DNA of 31,836 bases, taken from assembly GCA_949373265.1 (NCBI GenBank), contig CASICT010000011.1:1-31836 (forward strand), read 5' to 3'. The DNA is from Candidatus Poseidoniaceae archaeon. GTDB lineage: Archaea; Thermoplasmatota; Poseidoniia; Poseidoniales; Poseidoniaceae. The notes beneath the pieces were generated by a model. The model made no database searches. It saw nothing but the letters and a program-made list of their open reading frames with translations, and was not told where the DNA came from. The first letter of the stretch is position 1. Every line of letters starts with the position of its first letter. Positions 13,777 to 22,614 of this stretch are shown here, in pieces. The position numbers and the translations under genes are program-made.

Positions 13777-16348
13777 ATTTCCATGTAGAAATTTGAACAA
13801 GTCTTTGGCTTGAATGGAAGACACCCCATCTATTTGTGTCAGTTCCTGCTCACTCATTGTACAAAGCCCCATTATATCTCCAGCAACCGCCATTATCTTC
13901 TTGGCGCTAGTAACGCCGATTCCGGGGAGTTCTGCAAGTATTTTCGCTCTTTGAGCAAGAACTTCATTCGACCATCGTTTGGATAAATTACCTTCATCTA
14001 TTTCTCCATTAATTATCGACATAATTTCAGCGGATGCTGCCTTAATTACAGATTTCTCAGCATCCATTGGTTTTTTTCTAGCATGATTCATCAATAAATC
14101 TAGGACTCGTGCTTCTCTTTTCGCAGCTATTGAGACAAATCGTGCTGTTTGTTCAGGAGACCCTGTCATAATTACCGGTAGCCCCAAATCCAGTGTTATC
14201 CATGCCATTGCGCCATGAATTGCATTTGGATGTACCCTCTGGGTTTCATTTGATTCAATTATTATTAGTGGCCTTGGGGCAGCACTGTGAAGTCTTCTTG
14301 CCTGATGAATCAATCTTCCATCAATTAAGGAATCTACCAAATCTCTAGCACTCTTTCTCTCAATCAAAATCCGGTCCGAGATTCTAATGTCTCCAACTGT
14401 CAAGTGTTCCATACTAATTTGATGGCCGTGTAGTTTTAGCATAGCCGGTAGTGTTGAATTGGCTTCACGGTGATCTATTGTAATCAAATTCTTAGAGTCG
14501 TTTTCTTCACTCAAGGAGTTTGCCTCAGTCATTGCGGCAGCCGCAGTAGCGGACTCTTCATCTCTCGAATGTGTTACCGTTCCATCAAGAACAGGTTTCC
14601 ACCAATCTTCTTTTTTGGCTTGTATCGGAGGTGAAGAAAATTCTGCAAGTGACTTTTGGGCCTTTGGACGATTAGAAGCTACTACCTTTTTGCTGGTTGC
14701 TTTGGATTTAGTAACAGGGTTTTCTTTTGGAATTTCCTTAACTCTAAACAGTCTTTTCTCTTCATTATTAATGAAGGATTCAGCACTCTTTCCATCTATG
14801 GTAAATTGTGCTAGAATTTCTGATTTTGGTGGTGCTCTCCTTGGCAATCTAGATTGGTTTTTCAGAGTTTCTAAAGTTCTATACATCAATGCCTCACGTC
14901 GCAATGATGCCTGTTGAACATACTCATCTCTTGTTCCTTTGGCCAATAGAATATGTACATCTCCATCCTTCTGTCTAGCGGTTCGTCCTCTTCTTTGAAT
15001 CGCCCTTATTGCACTAGGAACTGGCTCATACAGAATCACACTATCCGCAGCAGGTACATCTAGTCCCTCTTCTCCAACACTAGTGGCGACCAATACGTTG
15101 ATTTCACCATCTTTGAACTTCTCTAGTTGAGCGATTTGCTCTTTTTGTTTCATTCCGAGCTGACTTCCTTTACTTGCTTGACCCACAAATCGACCAGGTT
15201 TAGTTCCAGGTTGCTTTTCAAGGATTTGAATTAGATTATCGACAGTGTCTCTATATTCGGTAAATACAATCACTTTTCCTTTTCCGTCCAAGCCCTTACT
15301 TACCAAGTCTAGTACCAATGCTGGTTTTGGATGGTATTCCATTTTCGACTTGTTTTCGCTGTAGAAATTAGCAACTGCTGTCAGCGATAGAAATCTCTTT
15401 GTTTTACGATCGGTATCTGCCCTTGCTCGCTCAATGTACATAATCGCACATCTTAGTCCCTGAGTATCTAGCAAATCTAGTAGTCTGTGGAGCCGGCGTA
15501 TATCTCCTATTCTTTTCGCAGCATCATATCCTCTAGCGTCCCCTCTTCCAATCGCAGCACTTGCTCTTCTGTGAGCCTCTTCGATTGCAGCGGTTGTTAT
15601 TCTTCCCGATGCTGTTAGAAATCCTCCTCGGCGAAGGAATTCCGCTTCTTCTGCTTCCAGTATTCGTAGAGGTCTGATGATGTCCAACAACTCATCAGGT
15701 AGGTTCAATTCGTGTTTCTCGATATCCATTGATGTAATGTAGGGTTGTACCAAGTCATCTTCTCTCTTGGTAACGTGTAATCTTTCAATTCCTAATCTTT
15801 GAATAACTTCTAGCACTTTGCTAGACTTCACACCTGGTGATGCGGTTGCTGCTAGGACTAATGCGTTTGGTGATGCCTCAAGATATAGGTCTCCTAACTG
15901 CGCCATAGAATCAGAACCTGTGGCATGGTGTGCTTCATCTACAATTAGCAAATCGATTTCAGAAAGTAATATTCTACCATTGCGAGCATCATTTCTGATA
16001 ACATGGGGGGTCGCCATCACAATTTTTGCATCTTTCCAAATAGCCTCTCTCTTAACTGGACGGTCTTGGCCAGTTAGTGTTACAATTAGTTCAGGATCAA
16101 TATTCAAAAATTGTTTTGCCATTCTCGCTTGTTGTGCTACTAAGCCAGTAGTAGGGGCGACCAGTACTATTCTGCCAGGCCCATCAATAGCCTCAGCCAT
16201 CGCCATCCATTGGACTGCAGTTTTTGCCAAGACCAGTGGGCATTACAAGCAACGTAGAGCCTGATATTGCTTGTTTAGCGGCCGCTAATTGATATGCTCT
16301 GGCTTCGACCCCATCCCTGAGGCGAGGATGCGAGAGCACAGGGGTCAT
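13771..16348 (-). CDS. hef: Hef-type XPF/ERCC4 helicase-nuclease (one apparent frameshift)
   Basis: DNA repair protein acting on stalled forks and branched DNA. The helicase part has Walker A MPTGLGKT, TTGLVAQQ, IVDEAHHATG, LAATASPG and QRRGRTARQ. The nuclease part has IDHRE, GDIRISDRILIERKSARD (the GD..ERKxxxD active site) and a final helix-hairpin-helix pair (LAELPGIGVTSAKKI, IDGVSSIQAKDLF). The frame is broken in Walker A: a run of five T at 16221-16225 (plus strand) should be four to read GKTAV. The main frame spans 13771-16230. The 5' part is in another frame, and the best start is ATG 16348 (MTPVLSHPRLRDGVEARAYQ, as in other Hef proteins), giving about 858 residues. The stop overlaps the convergent HdrB-like gene by 6 nt. 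Confidence 0.93.
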
Positions 16349-16484
16349 GGCAGTGTTTGAGCGGCGGTGGCTCAAGAGGATTTGCATAACCGGATATTCA
16401 GATTCACCACCGGAAACACAATCTTGAAGACCGTCAATTCCCATCGAAGCCCAGCGACCCTATACATCGTTCATTACCGAACCA

Positions 16485-16518
16485 CTCATATACGAAAGGT
16501 AAGTCGGCAGACTGCTCA
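16485..16518 (+). promoter_or_regulatory. Promoter of the L3 ribosomal operon: TATA box plus dyad
   Basis: CTCATATA at 16485-16492, then after two bases AAAGGT, then AGTC-GGCA-GACT (16502-16513) and CTCA. The spacing is the same as in the element at 70-103, with 29 of 34 bases identical. Transcription would start near 16513-16519. It is the only good promoter visible before L3 and must serve a very long operon. Confidence 0.75.
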
Positions 16519-16684
16519 GAAGGTGAGCGGCCAGACACAATGGGCAATGCACCGCACCCCATCACTCACGGTCCCAATCGTGGACTGCGAGCCCGTGTCA
16601 CGGCAACTCCCCACCCTGAAGAGCCTCTGTATGCCCCTTATCGGGGGGCCAATGCAGAGTAACGAAACATAGGAGGTCGAAAAT
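16519..16684 (+). promoter_or_regulatory. GC-rich leader of the L3 operon with a 40-codon small ORF
   Basis: The gap from the hef start (16348) to L3 (16685) is 336 nt. Its first half is the hef upstream region and the L3 promoter. The last 166 nt would be the mRNA leader. It is clearly richer in G+C than its surroundings. It contains one ATG-to-TAA frame (16540-16662, starting MGNAPHPITHGPN, ending YRGANAE), preceded by AGGTGA 13 nt upstream. A possible hairpin GCCCC/GGGGC (16633-16649) lies before the L3 ribosome site AGGAGGT (16671-16677). Such a leader could carry feedback control by a ribosomal protein. Whether the small ORF is translated is unknown. Confidence 0.5.
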
Positions 16685-17710
16685 ATGGCAAAGAAAAGTC
16701 ACCCACGACGTGGTAGTATGGCGTTTAGTCCGCGCAAGCGATCTGCACGCCATTTCGGACACGTTAAGTCGTGGCCTGAATCCGATGCGACCGAAGTCCG
16801 TGTCCAAGGTTTTGCTGGCTGGAAAGCTGGCATGACCCACGTCATGGCTCGTGATCTAAACCCTAAATCGAACAGCGCCGGCCAGGAAGTTAGAATACCT
16901 GTAACAGTCGTAGAAGTACCTAAGATGAGGGTACTTGGTGTTCGAGGATACAAGATGACCCCATACGGTAAGCAAGCTGCTGGCGAGTCATGGATTGATT
17001 CAGAAAAGATTTCTGAGGCTTTCCCACAATTATTCCGCCGCCTACATACTAACGCACTGAAAGTTCACGATTCTGATAAGCACTTTGAGGCTTTAGAATC
17101 CGGAGACTTAATCGAAGTTAGAATCATTGCAGCAACACAACCTCATTCAATAACCGGAACTCCTTCCAAGACTCCAGAAGTAATGGAATTGGGTCTGGTT
17201 GGTGGCGATTTCGCTGCTAAGTTAGAATGGGCTAAGGAACACCTGGGTCAAGAACTATCCATTGGTGATGTATTCGATGAAGGTGTCTTCGTAGACGCTG
17301 TCGGAGTCACTAAAGGATATGGATGGCAAGGTGTTATCAAGAGATTTGGTGGAAAACTACAATCTCACAAGAACTCCAAGAAGAGCCGTCAACATGGTAA
17401 CATGGGTGACTTCGGTACAGGATATGTACGTAAGACAATCCGCCAGGGTGGTCAAACAGGATATCACCAGCGTACTGAATACAACAAGCGCATACTTTCT
17501 ATCGCTTCAGCAGAAGAGAAGGCAATTACTCCAGCAGGAGGATTCCTTCACTATGGTGAAGTTAACTCAGAATACGTTCTGGTTAAGGGAAGCCTTCCGG
17601 GTCCTGCAAAGAGATTGGTCAGATTCCGTGACGCAACTCGTGGTTCAGACAAGGCTACTCATCCTTATGAAATTACATACGTTAGTACAGCTAGCAAACA
17701 GGGGGTCTGA
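16685..17710 (+). CDS. rpl3: Large ribosomal subunit protein L3 (uL3)
   Basis: 341 residues, the usual size for archaeal uL3, which organises the peptidyl transferase region of 23S rRNA. It starts MAKKSHPRRGSMAFSPRKR, has the family's FAGWKAGMTHVM near the N terminus and VTKGYGWQGVIKRFG around residue 205, and the conserved GQTGYHQRTEYNKRI further on. A strong AGGAGGT precedes the ATG by 7 nt. It is the first gene of the ribosomal operon. Confidence 0.98.
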   Translation: MAKKSHPRRGSMAFSPRKRSARHFGHVKSWPESDATEVRVQGFAGWKAGMTHVMARDLNPKSNSAGQEVRIPVTVVEVPKMRVLGVRGYKMTPYGKQAAGESWIDSEKISEAFPQLFRRLHTNALKVHDSDKHFEALESGDLIEVRIIAATQPHSITGTPSKTPEVMELGLVGGDFAAKLEWAKEHLGQELSIGDVFDEGVFVDAVGVTKGYGWQGVIKRFGGKLQSHKNSKKSRQHGNMGDFGTGYVRKTIRQGGQTGYHQRTEYNKRILSIASAEEKAITPAGGFLHYGEVNSEYVLVKGSLPGPAKRLVRFRDATRGSDKATHPYEITYVSTASKQGV

Positions 17711-17712
17711 GG

Positions 17713-18584
17713 ATGAAGGTCGCAGTACACAACATCGTCAACAAGATCGAGCAAGATGAACTTGATGCTGGGCGCCTACAGGAAGTTTACGAAATCGGCG
17801 TAGAAGTCGGTAAGAAGGTTTCACTTCCTGATTCTTTCAATTCAGAGATACGCACTGATTTAGTTAAACTTGCAGTTGCAAGCGCTCGTGCAAATCGCCG
17901 CCAAGGCATATGGTTCCAACGCACACGTTGGAAAGCGTAAGCCAATGAGCGGTATGAAGCACTCCGTTGAATGGTGGGGTAAGGGAAGAGGAGTTTCCCG
18001 TATCATGCGCCGTACAGGTCAACGCCGTGGTGCTCAAAACCCCCACACACTGGGTGGTCGCCGTGCTCACGGGCCAAAGGTCGAGAAAGACTGGTCTCGT
18101 AAGTTGAATCGTAATGAGAGAAGACTTGCGACGTAACTCTGCTCTAACTGCTACTACAGATATTACAATGGTATCTGGTCGTGGGCATCGCTTTGCAGAT
18201 GAGATTTCAACTCTACCAATTATCTTAGGAGATTATTCTGAGAACGGTGAGAAAATGGATATTGAAGCATTCAACCTTTCAGGTGGTACTCGCAAGGTCA
18301 GTGCAATATTCGAAGCACTTGGACTTGGAGATGATCTCCGCCGTGCTCGTGATGGCCGCAAGATTCGTGCTGGTAAGGCAACAATGCGTGGTCGTGTACA
18401 CAAGACGCCTAAGAGTGTCTTACTGGTTGTAGCTAACAAGAATGGTCTTGCAAAGGCTGCACGCAATCTCCCAGGTGTCGACGTTGTCGCCGCTAAGGAC
18501 CTGTCCGCTGAGCATCTCGCCCCTGGTGGCGACCTCGGTAGACTAACTGTCTTCACCAAGGCAGCAGTGGAGGCACTGAACTGA
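17713..18584 (+). CDS. rpl4: Large ribosomal subunit protein L4 (uL4), two apparent frameshifts
   Basis: The protein is readable across three frames: KVSLPDSFNSEIRTDLVKLA and ASARANRRQ first, then AYGSNAHVGKRKPMSGMKH with WWGKGRGVSRIMRR and GGRRAHGPKVEKDWSRK, then RNSALTATTDITMVSGRGH to the end. Removing one G at 17905-17906 and one A near 18131 restores a single frame of about 289 residues. uL4 is essential and all its conserved blocks are present, so the indels are almost certainly sequence errors. The N terminus is roughly 25 residues longer than in most archaeal L4. The start lies 2 nt after the L3 stop codon. Confidence 0.93.
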
Positions 18585-18598
18585 AGGAGGTGTGATGA

Positions 18599-18859
18599 AT
18601 GGTAAATCCGTACAATGTAATCATGATGCCGTGGATCACGGAGAAGGCTATGGAAGCAAGAACTTCCGTAAACCGTCTAGAATTCGTAGTTCGCCGCAGC
18701 GCAACTAAGGCAGAAATAGCAGCTGCCGTTGAGAATCTATTCGATGCAGAGGTCGCTAAAGTTAACGTCCGCAACACAAAGAATGGAAAGATAGCAAGCG
18801 TAAAACTCGCTGAAGGCTATCATGCAGATGAGGCTGCAATGCGTCTTGGCGCATTCTGA
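18599..18859 (+). CDS. rpl23: Large ribosomal subunit protein L23 (uL23)
   Basis: 86 residues, standard archaeal length. Family features are PWITEKAMEA at the N terminus, LEFVVRRSATKAEIAAAVENLF and VAKVNVRNTKNGK. uL23 lines the exit of the peptide tunnel, where SRP docks. GGAGGT lies 7 nt before the ATG, just after the L4 stop. Confidence 0.97.
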   Translation: MVNPYNVIMMPWITEKAMEARTSVNRLEFVVRRSATKAEIAAAVENLFDAEVAKVNVRNTKNGKIASVKLAEGYHADEAAMRLGAF

Positions 18860-18871
18860 TGAGGTGATATT

Positions 18872-19591
18872 ATGGGTAAGAGAACACGTTCACAACGAAA
18901 GGGCAGCTCACCACGTTACCGCGTGGCAAGCCACAGATTCCCTGGTTCAAACACAATGCCACGTGTAAAGGATGTAGTTGGAGAAGTTACTGAACTGATA
19001 CACAGTCCAGTTCATACTGCACCACTTGCACGTCTAAAATTACCAGATGGTCAAACCAATCTGGTTGTAGCGACAGAAGGAATTTCTGTTGGTTCCAGTA
19101 TCGCCATAGGAGACAATGTCTCTCTAAGGCCAGGTAACATAACATCAATCATTAACATCCCAGAAGGAACTGCAATCAACAATCTAGAACTTCGTCCAGG
19201 TGACGGAGGAAAGATTGCTCGAACCGCAGGTAACTCGGCAACTATCGAAGCCCACCTAGATGGTGGAAAGGTACGTGTCAAACTTCCATCTGGTGTTTCT
19301 AAGGACATGCCTAGTACGTGCAGAGCAACTATTGGTGTTCTTGCTGGTCATGGTCGTGGAGAGATGCCACTACGTACTGCTGGAGCAGCACACTACAAGG
19401 CAAAAGCACGTGGTAAGTTGTTCCCTCACGTAAGTGGTGTAGCAATGAACCCAGTCGATCACCCGCACGGTGGAGGAAATCACCAAGCGGTTCACGGTCC
19501 GAGTTCTGTCGCTCGTGGCACCCCTCCGGGTGCTAAGGTCGGTAACATAGCTCCAAGCCGCACAGGAAGAGGTCGCGGTAAGAAAGTTTGA
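18872..19591 (+). CDS. rpl2: Large ribosomal subunit protein L2 (uL2)
   Basis: 239 residues. Archaeal uL2 with the opening MGKRTRSQRKGSSPRYR, the RNA-binding SH3-like core (LRPGDGGKIARTAGNSATIEA) and the C-terminal signature GVAMNPVDHPHGGGNHQAVHG, whose histidine lies near the peptidyl transferase centre. The start follows TGAGGTGATATT, whose first three bases directly abut the L23 stop. Confidence 0.98.
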   Translation: MGKRTRSQRKGSSPRYRVASHRFPGSNTMPRVKDVVGEVTELIHSPVHTAPLARLKLPDGQTNLVVATEGISVGSSIAIGDNVSLRPGNITSIINIPEGTAINNLELRPGDGGKIARTAGNSATIEAHLDGGKVRVKLPSGVSKDMPSTCRATIGVLAGHGRGEMPLRTAGAAHYKAKARGKLFPHVSGVAMNPVDHPHGGGNHQAVHGPSSVARGTPPGAKVGNIAPSRTGRGRGKKV

Positions 19592-19602
19592 GGTGAGATA
19601 AT

Positions 19603-20097
19603 ATGGCAAAGAAAAAGAAGTCTTTCATGACACCTAAAGCGAGCCGAAGAAAGGCTCGTAAGAAAAGCTCAACTGTAACCGGTCGTAAGAAAAAGGAATT
19701 CACATATCGTGGATATGTCGTCGAGGAACTCAAAACGATGCCACTATGGCCATCTGAAGAGGATCCTAGCGCTCCTTCCGTCATTACACTACTAACTAGC
19801 CGTGCACGCAGATCAATCGCTCGTGGTCTTTCATCAGAAAATGAGCACTTCATAGCACGTATGCGCCGTTCGACAGGCCGTACAGTTCGTACACATCGTC
19901 GTGATGTCCCAATCCTGCCTGAGTTCGTTGGAAAGAGAATTGCTGTTCACAATGGACAGAATTTCGTTGAAATCGATGTCAAGCCAGAGATGATAGGTCA
20001 CTATCTTGGAGAGTTTGCTCTAACCCGTAGGAATGTTACGCATTCCGGACCTGGTGTTGGTGCGACACGCTCTTCTGCACACGTAGCATTGAAGTGA
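19603..20097 (+). CDS. rps19: Small ribosomal subunit protein S19 (uS19)
   Basis: 164 residues. A lysine-rich N terminus (MAKKKKSFMTPKASRRKARKK) precedes the uS19 core: FTYRGYVVEEL, RSTGRTVRTHRRDVPILPEFVGKRI (in pieces) and IGHYLGEFALTR. At 164 residues it is somewhat longer than the 130-150 usual in archaea, the extra length being the basic N terminus. uS19 sits in the 30S head near the decoding centre. Ribosome site GAGGTGAGA overlaps the L2 stop. Confidence 0.97.
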   Translation: MAKKKKSFMTPKASRRKARKKSSTVTGRKKKEFTYRGYVVEELKTMPLWPSEEDPSAPSVITLLTSRARRSIARGLSSENEHFIARMRRSTGRTVRTHRRDVPILPEFVGKRIAVHNGQNFVEIDVKPEMIGHYLGEFALTRRNVTHSGPGVGATRSSAHVALK

Positions 20098-20106
20098 GTG
20101 GATAAT

Positions 20107-20706
20107 ATGGGTTGGAAGAAATCAGAAATGGACCGCAGGTCCAAGCGTAAGGAACTACCTCAGAAGGGCTACACACAGCTACTTCAAGGAAGCCGTCTCG
20201 CTACCGCTCGTACAGTGAACAGCGATGTTCACGTAAAACATCTGTTTGAAGTATCCCGTGCTATCAAGCACCGCACCGCTGGTGAGGCTGTAATATTCCT
20301 CAACAACGTCTTGAGAATCGACAGTGACAGGCCTGACATTCGTAGGAAGGCTGTTGCAGTTCCATACCGTATGGGTTCTGGAAACAAGAAGCGTAAGCGC
20401 TCAGGACCTTCCATGGTTGGACACCGCAAAGGCGGAGTCGGTCCAGGTCGTTACCCTGTTAAGGCTAGCCGAATCATGATCAAGTTGTTAGAAAGTTGCA
20501 TGGAGAATGCTCGCCATCAGTATGAGGATATCGATCCTGAAGAGATGGTAATCACTCACTGTGCAGCACACCGTGGTCAGATTAAGCGTGGATGGATTCC
20601 ACGTGCACGTGGCCGCGCTTCTCCATCGAACCACTATCGAGTAAATCTCGAACTATTCCTAGAGGACTTCAGTGGAACTGAAGACGAGTTGGAGGACGAC
20701 TTCTGA
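20107..20706 (+). CDS. rpl22: Large ribosomal subunit protein L22 (uL22)
   Basis: 199 residues from the ATG at 20107; an in-frame GTG at 20098 directly follows the S19 stop and is less likely. The uL22 core is visible: VHVKHLFEVSRAIKHRTAGEA, RPDIRRKAVAVPYRMGSGNKK and the C-terminal HRGQIKRGWIPRARGRASP that reaches the tunnel wall. An archaeal-type acidic tail (EDELEDDF) ends the protein. The usual GAGGTGAT is here GAGTGGAT, a weaker ribosome site. Confidence 0.96.
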   Translation: MGWKKSEMDRRSKRKELPQKGYTQLLQGSRLATARTVNSDVHVKHLFEVSRAIKHRTAGEAVIFLNNVLRIDSDRPDIRRKAVAVPYRMGSGNKKRKRSGPSMVGHRKGGVGPGRYPVKASRIMIKLLESCMENARHQYEDIDPEEMVITHCAAHRGQIKRGWIPRARGRASPSNHYRVNLELFLEDFSGTEDELEDDF

Positions 20707-20716
20707 GGTGATTATT

Positions 20717-21481
20717 ATGGCTGAAAATAAAAGTACACTAAGACGCATCATCGACCGTAACGTCGAGCGCCACCTTGTCAAGGAATTCTTGATGAAGAAC
20801 ACTTCAAAAGCAGGATTTGGCGGATTAGATATTCGCCGCACACCTAGTGGTACCGAAGTTACAATCAAGGCAGAACGCCCTGGTATGGTCATCGGTCGAA
20901 AAGGTAAGATTATCAACGATTTACAAAAGCGCCTTAGCGAAGAGTTTAGTCTTGAAAACCCACGTCTAAAAGTAGACGAAGTTGAAGATGCAGCACTAAA
21001 TGCTCAGGTCATGGCAGAAAAGATTGCTAGCGCAATGGAGCGTGGATGGTACTACCGCCGTGCAGGACATTCCGCTGCCCTAAACATCATGGAAGCAGGT
21101 GCACGTGGCGTAATTATCGTCCTTGCAGGAAAGCTTACTGGTAGCCGAAACAGAACTCAGAAGTTCATCCGTGGTCACGTAAAGTACTGCGGTGAAACTG
21201 CAATTACACACATGGACAGGGGATACGCAGTATGTATCAAGAAACTTGGAACCATTGGTGTTACTGTAGCAATCATGCGTAAGGGAACAAAGCTACCTCA
21301 CGAAATTACAATCTACTCTAAAGAGCAGTTGAAAATTCAAGCAGAAGAAGCAGCAGGTGCAGCAGAAGTAGCCGCTCCAGAAGCAGATGCTCCAGCAGCA
21401 AAGAAGGCTCCAGCAAAGAAGGCTCCAGCAAAGAAGGCTCCAGCAAAGAAGGCTCCAGCAAAGAAGGGGGATTCTAAGTGA
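20717..21481 (+). CDS. rps3: Small ribosomal subunit protein S3 (uS3) with Ala-Lys-Pro repeat tail
   Basis: 254 residues from the ATG behind TGAGGTGATTATT. The KH domain has the motif ERPGMVIGRKGKIINDLQKRL and the C-terminal S3 domain has IVLAGKLTGSRNRTQKFIRGHV. uS3 forms part of the mRNA entry channel. The last 35 residues are a low-complexity tail of AKKAP units encoded by four identical 15-bp repeats. It overlaps the L29 gene by 4 nt. Upstream in-frame ATGs exist, but they lie inside L22. Confidence 0.97.
   Translation: MAENKSTLRRIIDRNVERHLVKEFLMKNTSKAGFGGLDIRRTPSGTEVTIKAERPGMVIGRKGKIINDLQKRLSEEFSLENPRLKVDEVEDAALNAQVMAEKIASAMERGWYYRRAGHSAALNIMEAGARGVIIVLAGKLTGSRNRTQKFIRGHVKYCGETAITHMDRGYAVCIKKLGTIGVTVAIMRKGTKLPHEITIYSKEQLKIQAEEAAGAAEVAAPEADAPAAKKAPAKKAPAKKAPAKKAPAKKGDSK
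21407..21466 (+). repeat. Four identical 15-bp tandem repeats encoding the S3 tail
   Basis: GCTCCAGCAAAGAAG is repeated four times without a mismatch (21407-21421, 21422-21436, 21437-21451, 21452-21466), coding for APAKK each time. Perfect copies even at third positions point to recent slippage expansion; unit number could vary between strains. Confidence 0.9.
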
Positions 21482-21672
21482 CCCACGTTTCAAATCGTGA
21501 AATCGAATCGATGAGCGCAGAAGCTCTCAAAGACCGATTGACAGAGTTGCAAGAAGAACTTCTTCAACTTCGTGCTGAACAGTCCTTAGGTGGTACTCCA
21601 TCTAACATGGGCGCTTTCAAGGCATGCCGCAGATCAATTGCGCGCATTAGAACAAAGATGGTATCACAGTGA
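21478..21672 (+). CDS. rpl29: Large ribosomal subunit protein L29 (uL29)
   Basis: 64 residues, normal length. It is a two-helix protein near the tunnel exit, with REIESMSAEALKDRLTELQEEL and the C-terminal ACRRSIARIRTKM. The GTG start at 21478 overlaps the S3 stop as GTGA, and GGGGG sits 8-12 nt upstream within the S3 tail, so translation is probably coupled. Confidence 0.95.
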   Translation: MTHVSNREIESMSAEALKDRLTELQEELLQLRAEQSLGGTPSNMGAFKACRRSIARIRTKMVSQ

Positions 21673-21708
21673 AATAATCAATAAAAAATAGAACGGAGGT
21701 GAATGAGA

Positions 21709-22008
21709 ATGGCTGCAATCTGTAACGTGTGTGGATTACCTGATGAATTATGTATTTGTCAAGAAATCGCTAAGGAACAGCAGAAGGCTACAATCAGCAC
21801 CGACCGTCGCCGCTATGGTAAGATTGTAACAAAGGTTGAGGGAATCATTGATTCCGCAATCGACATCAATCAACTCGCTAAGCTTCTGAAGAACAGATGT
21901 GCAGCAGGCGGTACAGTCAAAGGCCGAGTGATCGAACTACAAGGTGATCATAAAAAGAAGGCTTCAATTGTTCTTTCGAACAATGGATTCAATGTGGAGG
22001 TGCGATAA
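21709..22008 (+). CDS. Translation initiation factor aIF1 (SUI1 family)
   Basis: 99 residues. The N-terminal zinc-knuckle-like CNVCGLPDELCICQE, common in archaeal homologues, precedes the SUI1 core (VTKVEGIID, LLKNRCAAGGTVKG, IELQGDHKKKASIVL). aIF1 monitors start-codon selection on the 30S subunit. GGAGGTGA at 21695-21702 fits the ATG at 21709; the ATG at 21703 lies too close. A 36-nt AT-rich gap separates it from L29. Its place between L29 and Rpp29 is conserved in archaea. Confidence 0.95.
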   Translation: MAAICNVCGLPDELCICQEIAKEQQKATISTDRRRYGKIVTKVEGIIDSAIDINQLAKLLKNRCAAGGTVKGRVIELQGDHKKKASIVLSNNGFNVEVR

Positions 22009-22009
22009 T

Positions 22010-22273
22010 ATGTTTAACGCAATTCTAAATCAGTCCTGGATTGGACGTGACATGGTTGTTACTTCTTCCCCAGATTCGGCTCTAATCGGTCGTAGCGGTC
22101 TAGTCGTTGACGAAACCCGTGAAACAATTACAATTCTTGAGAATGATCGTGAGGTCGTTCTCGGAAAGAATTCAATAGAATTCAACATCGGTGGCAGTAA
22201 TGCTACCATCGTCGGTGCGCTATCGCGGCAGCGTTCCGAGGAGAGAATATACCGCAACCATAGGAGTGAGTGA
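22010..22273 (+). CDS. rnp1: RNase P protein subunit Rpp29 (Pop4 family)
   Basis: 87 residues. Archaeal Rpp29, a small Sm-like barrel that helps RNase P RNA trim tRNA 5' ends. The signature LIGRSGLVVDETRETITILE and the following VVLGKNSIEFNIGG are clear. GGAGGTG lies at the end of the aIF1 gene, and the ATG starts 1 nt after that gene's TAA. The location just before S17 is the standard archaeal order. Confidence 0.94.
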   Translation: MFNAILNQSWIGRDMVVTSSPDSALIGRSGLVVDETRETITILENDREVVLGKNSIEFNIGGSNATIVGALSRQRSEERIYRNHRSE

Positions 22274-22278
22274 TTACG

Positions 22279-22614
22279 ATGCGTGACATCGGAGTTGATG
22301 TAAAACCGCCAACAGGCGATTGGGATAATGATGAGAACTGCCCGTTTTATGGGTCCTTGCGCCTTCGTGGTCAAGTGCTTGAAGGAACAGTGGCTAGTGT
22401 AGGAATGGGACGTACAATTGTTGTGGAACGCGCTAATGTTCGATACATGCAGAAGTATGAGCGATATGAAAAGCGCACAAGTGCACTTTCAGCACATCTT
22501 CCATCTTGTATCGATGGCGTAGCAGTTGGCGACAAAGTGAAAATCATGGAATGCCGACCTCTTTCCAAGACAGTTTCATTCTGTGTCATTGAAAACAACG
22601 GTGGTGAGGCCTGA
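22279..22614 (+). CDS. rps17: Small ribosomal subunit protein S17 (uS17)
   Basis: 111 residues. The uS17 OB-fold is visible: GQVLEGTVASVGMGRTIVVE, YEKRTSALSAHLPSCIDGVAVG and IMECRPLSKTVSFCVIE. GGAGTGA lies 9 nt before the ATG; the in-frame GTG at 22270 overlaps the Rpp29 stop and is less likely. The stop shares one base with the L14 start (TGATG). Confidence 0.96.
   Translation: MRDIGVDVKPPTGDWDNDENCPFYGSLRLRGQVLEGTVASVGMGRTIVVERANVRYMQKYERYEKRTSALSAHLPSCIDGVAVGDKVKIMECRPLSKTVSFCVIENNGGEA

Noticed and set aside
14615..14917. 100-codon plus-strand frame inside hef
   Set aside because: Overlaps a well-supported gene on the other strand and shows no protein features.
17900..18135. Programmed frameshifting in rpl4
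   Set aside because: No slippery site or stimulatory structure is evident, and two separate shifts in one ribosomal protein gene have no precedent I know of; insertion errors are simpler.
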